Origin: Bacillus sp. FJAT-27225
GTDB taxonomy: Bacteria > Bacillota > Bacilli > Bacillales > Cytobacillaceae
Direction of reading: 5' to 3'
DNA: 64,000 nt
NCBI RefSeq assembly: GCF_001685025.1
Contig: NZ_MAYU01000021.1
Location: forward strand, 744,001 to 808,000
How positions within the stretch are numbered: position 1 is the stretch's first letter; every line of letters begins with the position of its first letter. Below the pieces are notes generated by a model. The model searched no databases and had not been told where the DNA came from. It saw only the letters and a list, made by a program, of their open reading frames with translations. Made by a program: the position numbers and the translations under genes. Below, in pieces: positions 63,359 through 64,000 of the stretch.

Positions 63359-64000
63359 CTAACTAGTCGAGGATTTTAGATATCCTTCTGTCCTATAAGA
63401 CTCCAGTTCTTCAACCTTATCCAAATGCTCAAGAATGTGTGGAAAGACATCACGAACAACATTTTTGCCGATTAAGCAGTCGTTGTGCCCGTAGCCTTTG
63501 AGTACATGCCTCTTGCACAGGTGGCTGCCGTTTTCCGCACATAATGCTAAGTAGGATTTCTCCATACCTTCTGGGAGGAATACATTGCTGTCTTCGCCAG
63601 AAAATAGGGTAATTGGCATCGCCATGCGATTGAGATGTGGCAAATAAACATCGGCACCATCTGCACGAAGAAGTTTACGTTCACGAAATATCAATGCGAG
63701 GTGTTCAAACGTGGTGAGGTTCGCTTCACCGAGTTGTTCACTTAGTGTGTCGTGGGTAAGCTGATTCAGTTGATTGTGTTGGACAATTCGGCCATACATA
63801 AAGGTCAAGCGATGACAGGTTGGATTTTTGCAATGTTCGTTGGCACCTTTTGGGTAAAGCAGCCGCAATGCCTTGTTAAAGAAACGATTTTTCCAATTGG
63901 CCTTCACATCGGTGTAGGACGTCATTGTTTGAATGCCAATCTTTTTTAGGAAGGTAGGGATGTAGAGTTTTGTCTTCAGATTGTTTAAGAATGGAGGCTG
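63359..64000 (-). CDS. C-terminal part of a GMC oxidoreductase/alpha-beta hydrolase fusion (cholesterol oxidase-like)
   Basis: The frame is open from the stop at 63359 to the right edge; the ATG at 63925 is internal, as an in-frame reading (LYIPTFLKKIGIQTM) precedes it. The visible 213 residues match the C-terminal hydrolase-like domain of long bacterial GMC oxidoreductases: ALRLLYPKGANEHCKNPTCH, FMYGRIVQHNQLN, YLPHLNRMAMPITLFSG and GYGHNDCLIGKNVVRDVFPH with the catalytic-type His. Substrates are sterols or other hydrophobic alcohols in known members. The N-terminal FAD domain is beyond the window. Confidence 0.75.
   Translation of the reverse strand, partial: QPPFLNNLKTKLYIPTFLKKIGIQTMTSYTDVKANWKNRFFNKALRLLYPKGANEHCKNPTCHRLTFMYGRIVQHNQLNQLTHDTLSEQLGEANLTTFEHLALIFRERKLLRADGADVYLPHLNRMAMPITLFSGEDSNVFLPEGMEKSYLALCAENGSHLCKRHVLKGYGHNDCLIGKNVVRDVFPHILEHLDKVEELESYRTEGYLKSSTS

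Noticed and set aside
1-64000. CRISPR array
   Set aside because: No regularly spaced direct repeats were seen; the repeated hairpins are few, scattered and of different classes.

Overview
The window is low-GC DNA of a Bacillaceae-type Firmicute (Bacillus, Mesobacillus or Neobacillus-like). The evidence is strong GGAGG ribosome binding sites, TTG/GTG starts, CcpA-type cre sites, a ResD-like regulator, a B. subtilis-type MurR/MurQ/NamZ pathway, an aminopeptidase like YwaD, and a CspB-type cold-shock gene. No rRNA, tRNA, CRISPR array or intact insertion sequence was seen. Most genes are on the minus strand.

Left part (1-5.4 kb): the start of a DUF4230 membrane protein runs off the left edge. 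It is followed by a gene-poor stretch with hairpin repeats and gene scraps, a probable DUF3800 protein, a truncated tyrosine integrase and a hot-dog thioesterase. Region 5.2-18.1 kb is one long catabolic unit for cell-wall amino sugars: GH20 hexosaminidase, DUF624 protein, ABC importer (two permeases and a lipoprotein), NamZ, MurQ, MurR-type regulator, a BadF-type MurNAc/GlcNAc kinase, a double GNAT, a serine hydrolase and the stub of an anmK gene. The glycosidases lack signal peptides and an ABC importer replaces the PTS MurP. This suggests import of uncleaved, unphosphorylated muropeptides followed by cytoplasmic hydrolysis, phosphorylation (MurK-like) and lactyl ether cleavage (MurQ). A promoter with a cre site in its spacer precedes the first gene.

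Region 18.4-56.7 kb is a dense defence/accessory island: a truncated FtsZ paralogue with an unknown partner; an McrBC locus with GIY-YIG and winged-helix-like companions and an EVE-like stub; a 1084-residue helicase with a C-terminal HamA-like nuclease; a DUF488-DUF488-dual-OB trio; a four-gene MORC ATPase/Z1/PD-(D/E)XK/AIPR operon (Mza type); Vsr; a lone ResD-like regulator; a controller/two-nuclease/C5-methyltransferase restriction-modification unit; a second, unaccompanied Z1-PD-(D/E)XK pair; and an Mrr-like nuclease with a DUF5677-like protein. One secreted M28 aminopeptidase (28.1-29.5 kb) sits inside this island.

Right part (57.4-64 kb) looks chromosomal: YgjP-type metallopeptidase, RraB-like protein, CspB, an ornithine cyclodeaminase-family gene with an MHS-type transporter and a divergent cupin-XRE regulator with a perfect operator palindrome, an unrecognised protein, and the C-terminal part of a GMC-oxidoreductase/hydrolase fusion that leaves the right edge. 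Decayed gene fragments (thioesterase, MHS transporter, EVE, anmK, integrase, DUF559-type nuclease) repeatedly lie beside hairpin-forming repeats, which points to ongoing rearrangement.
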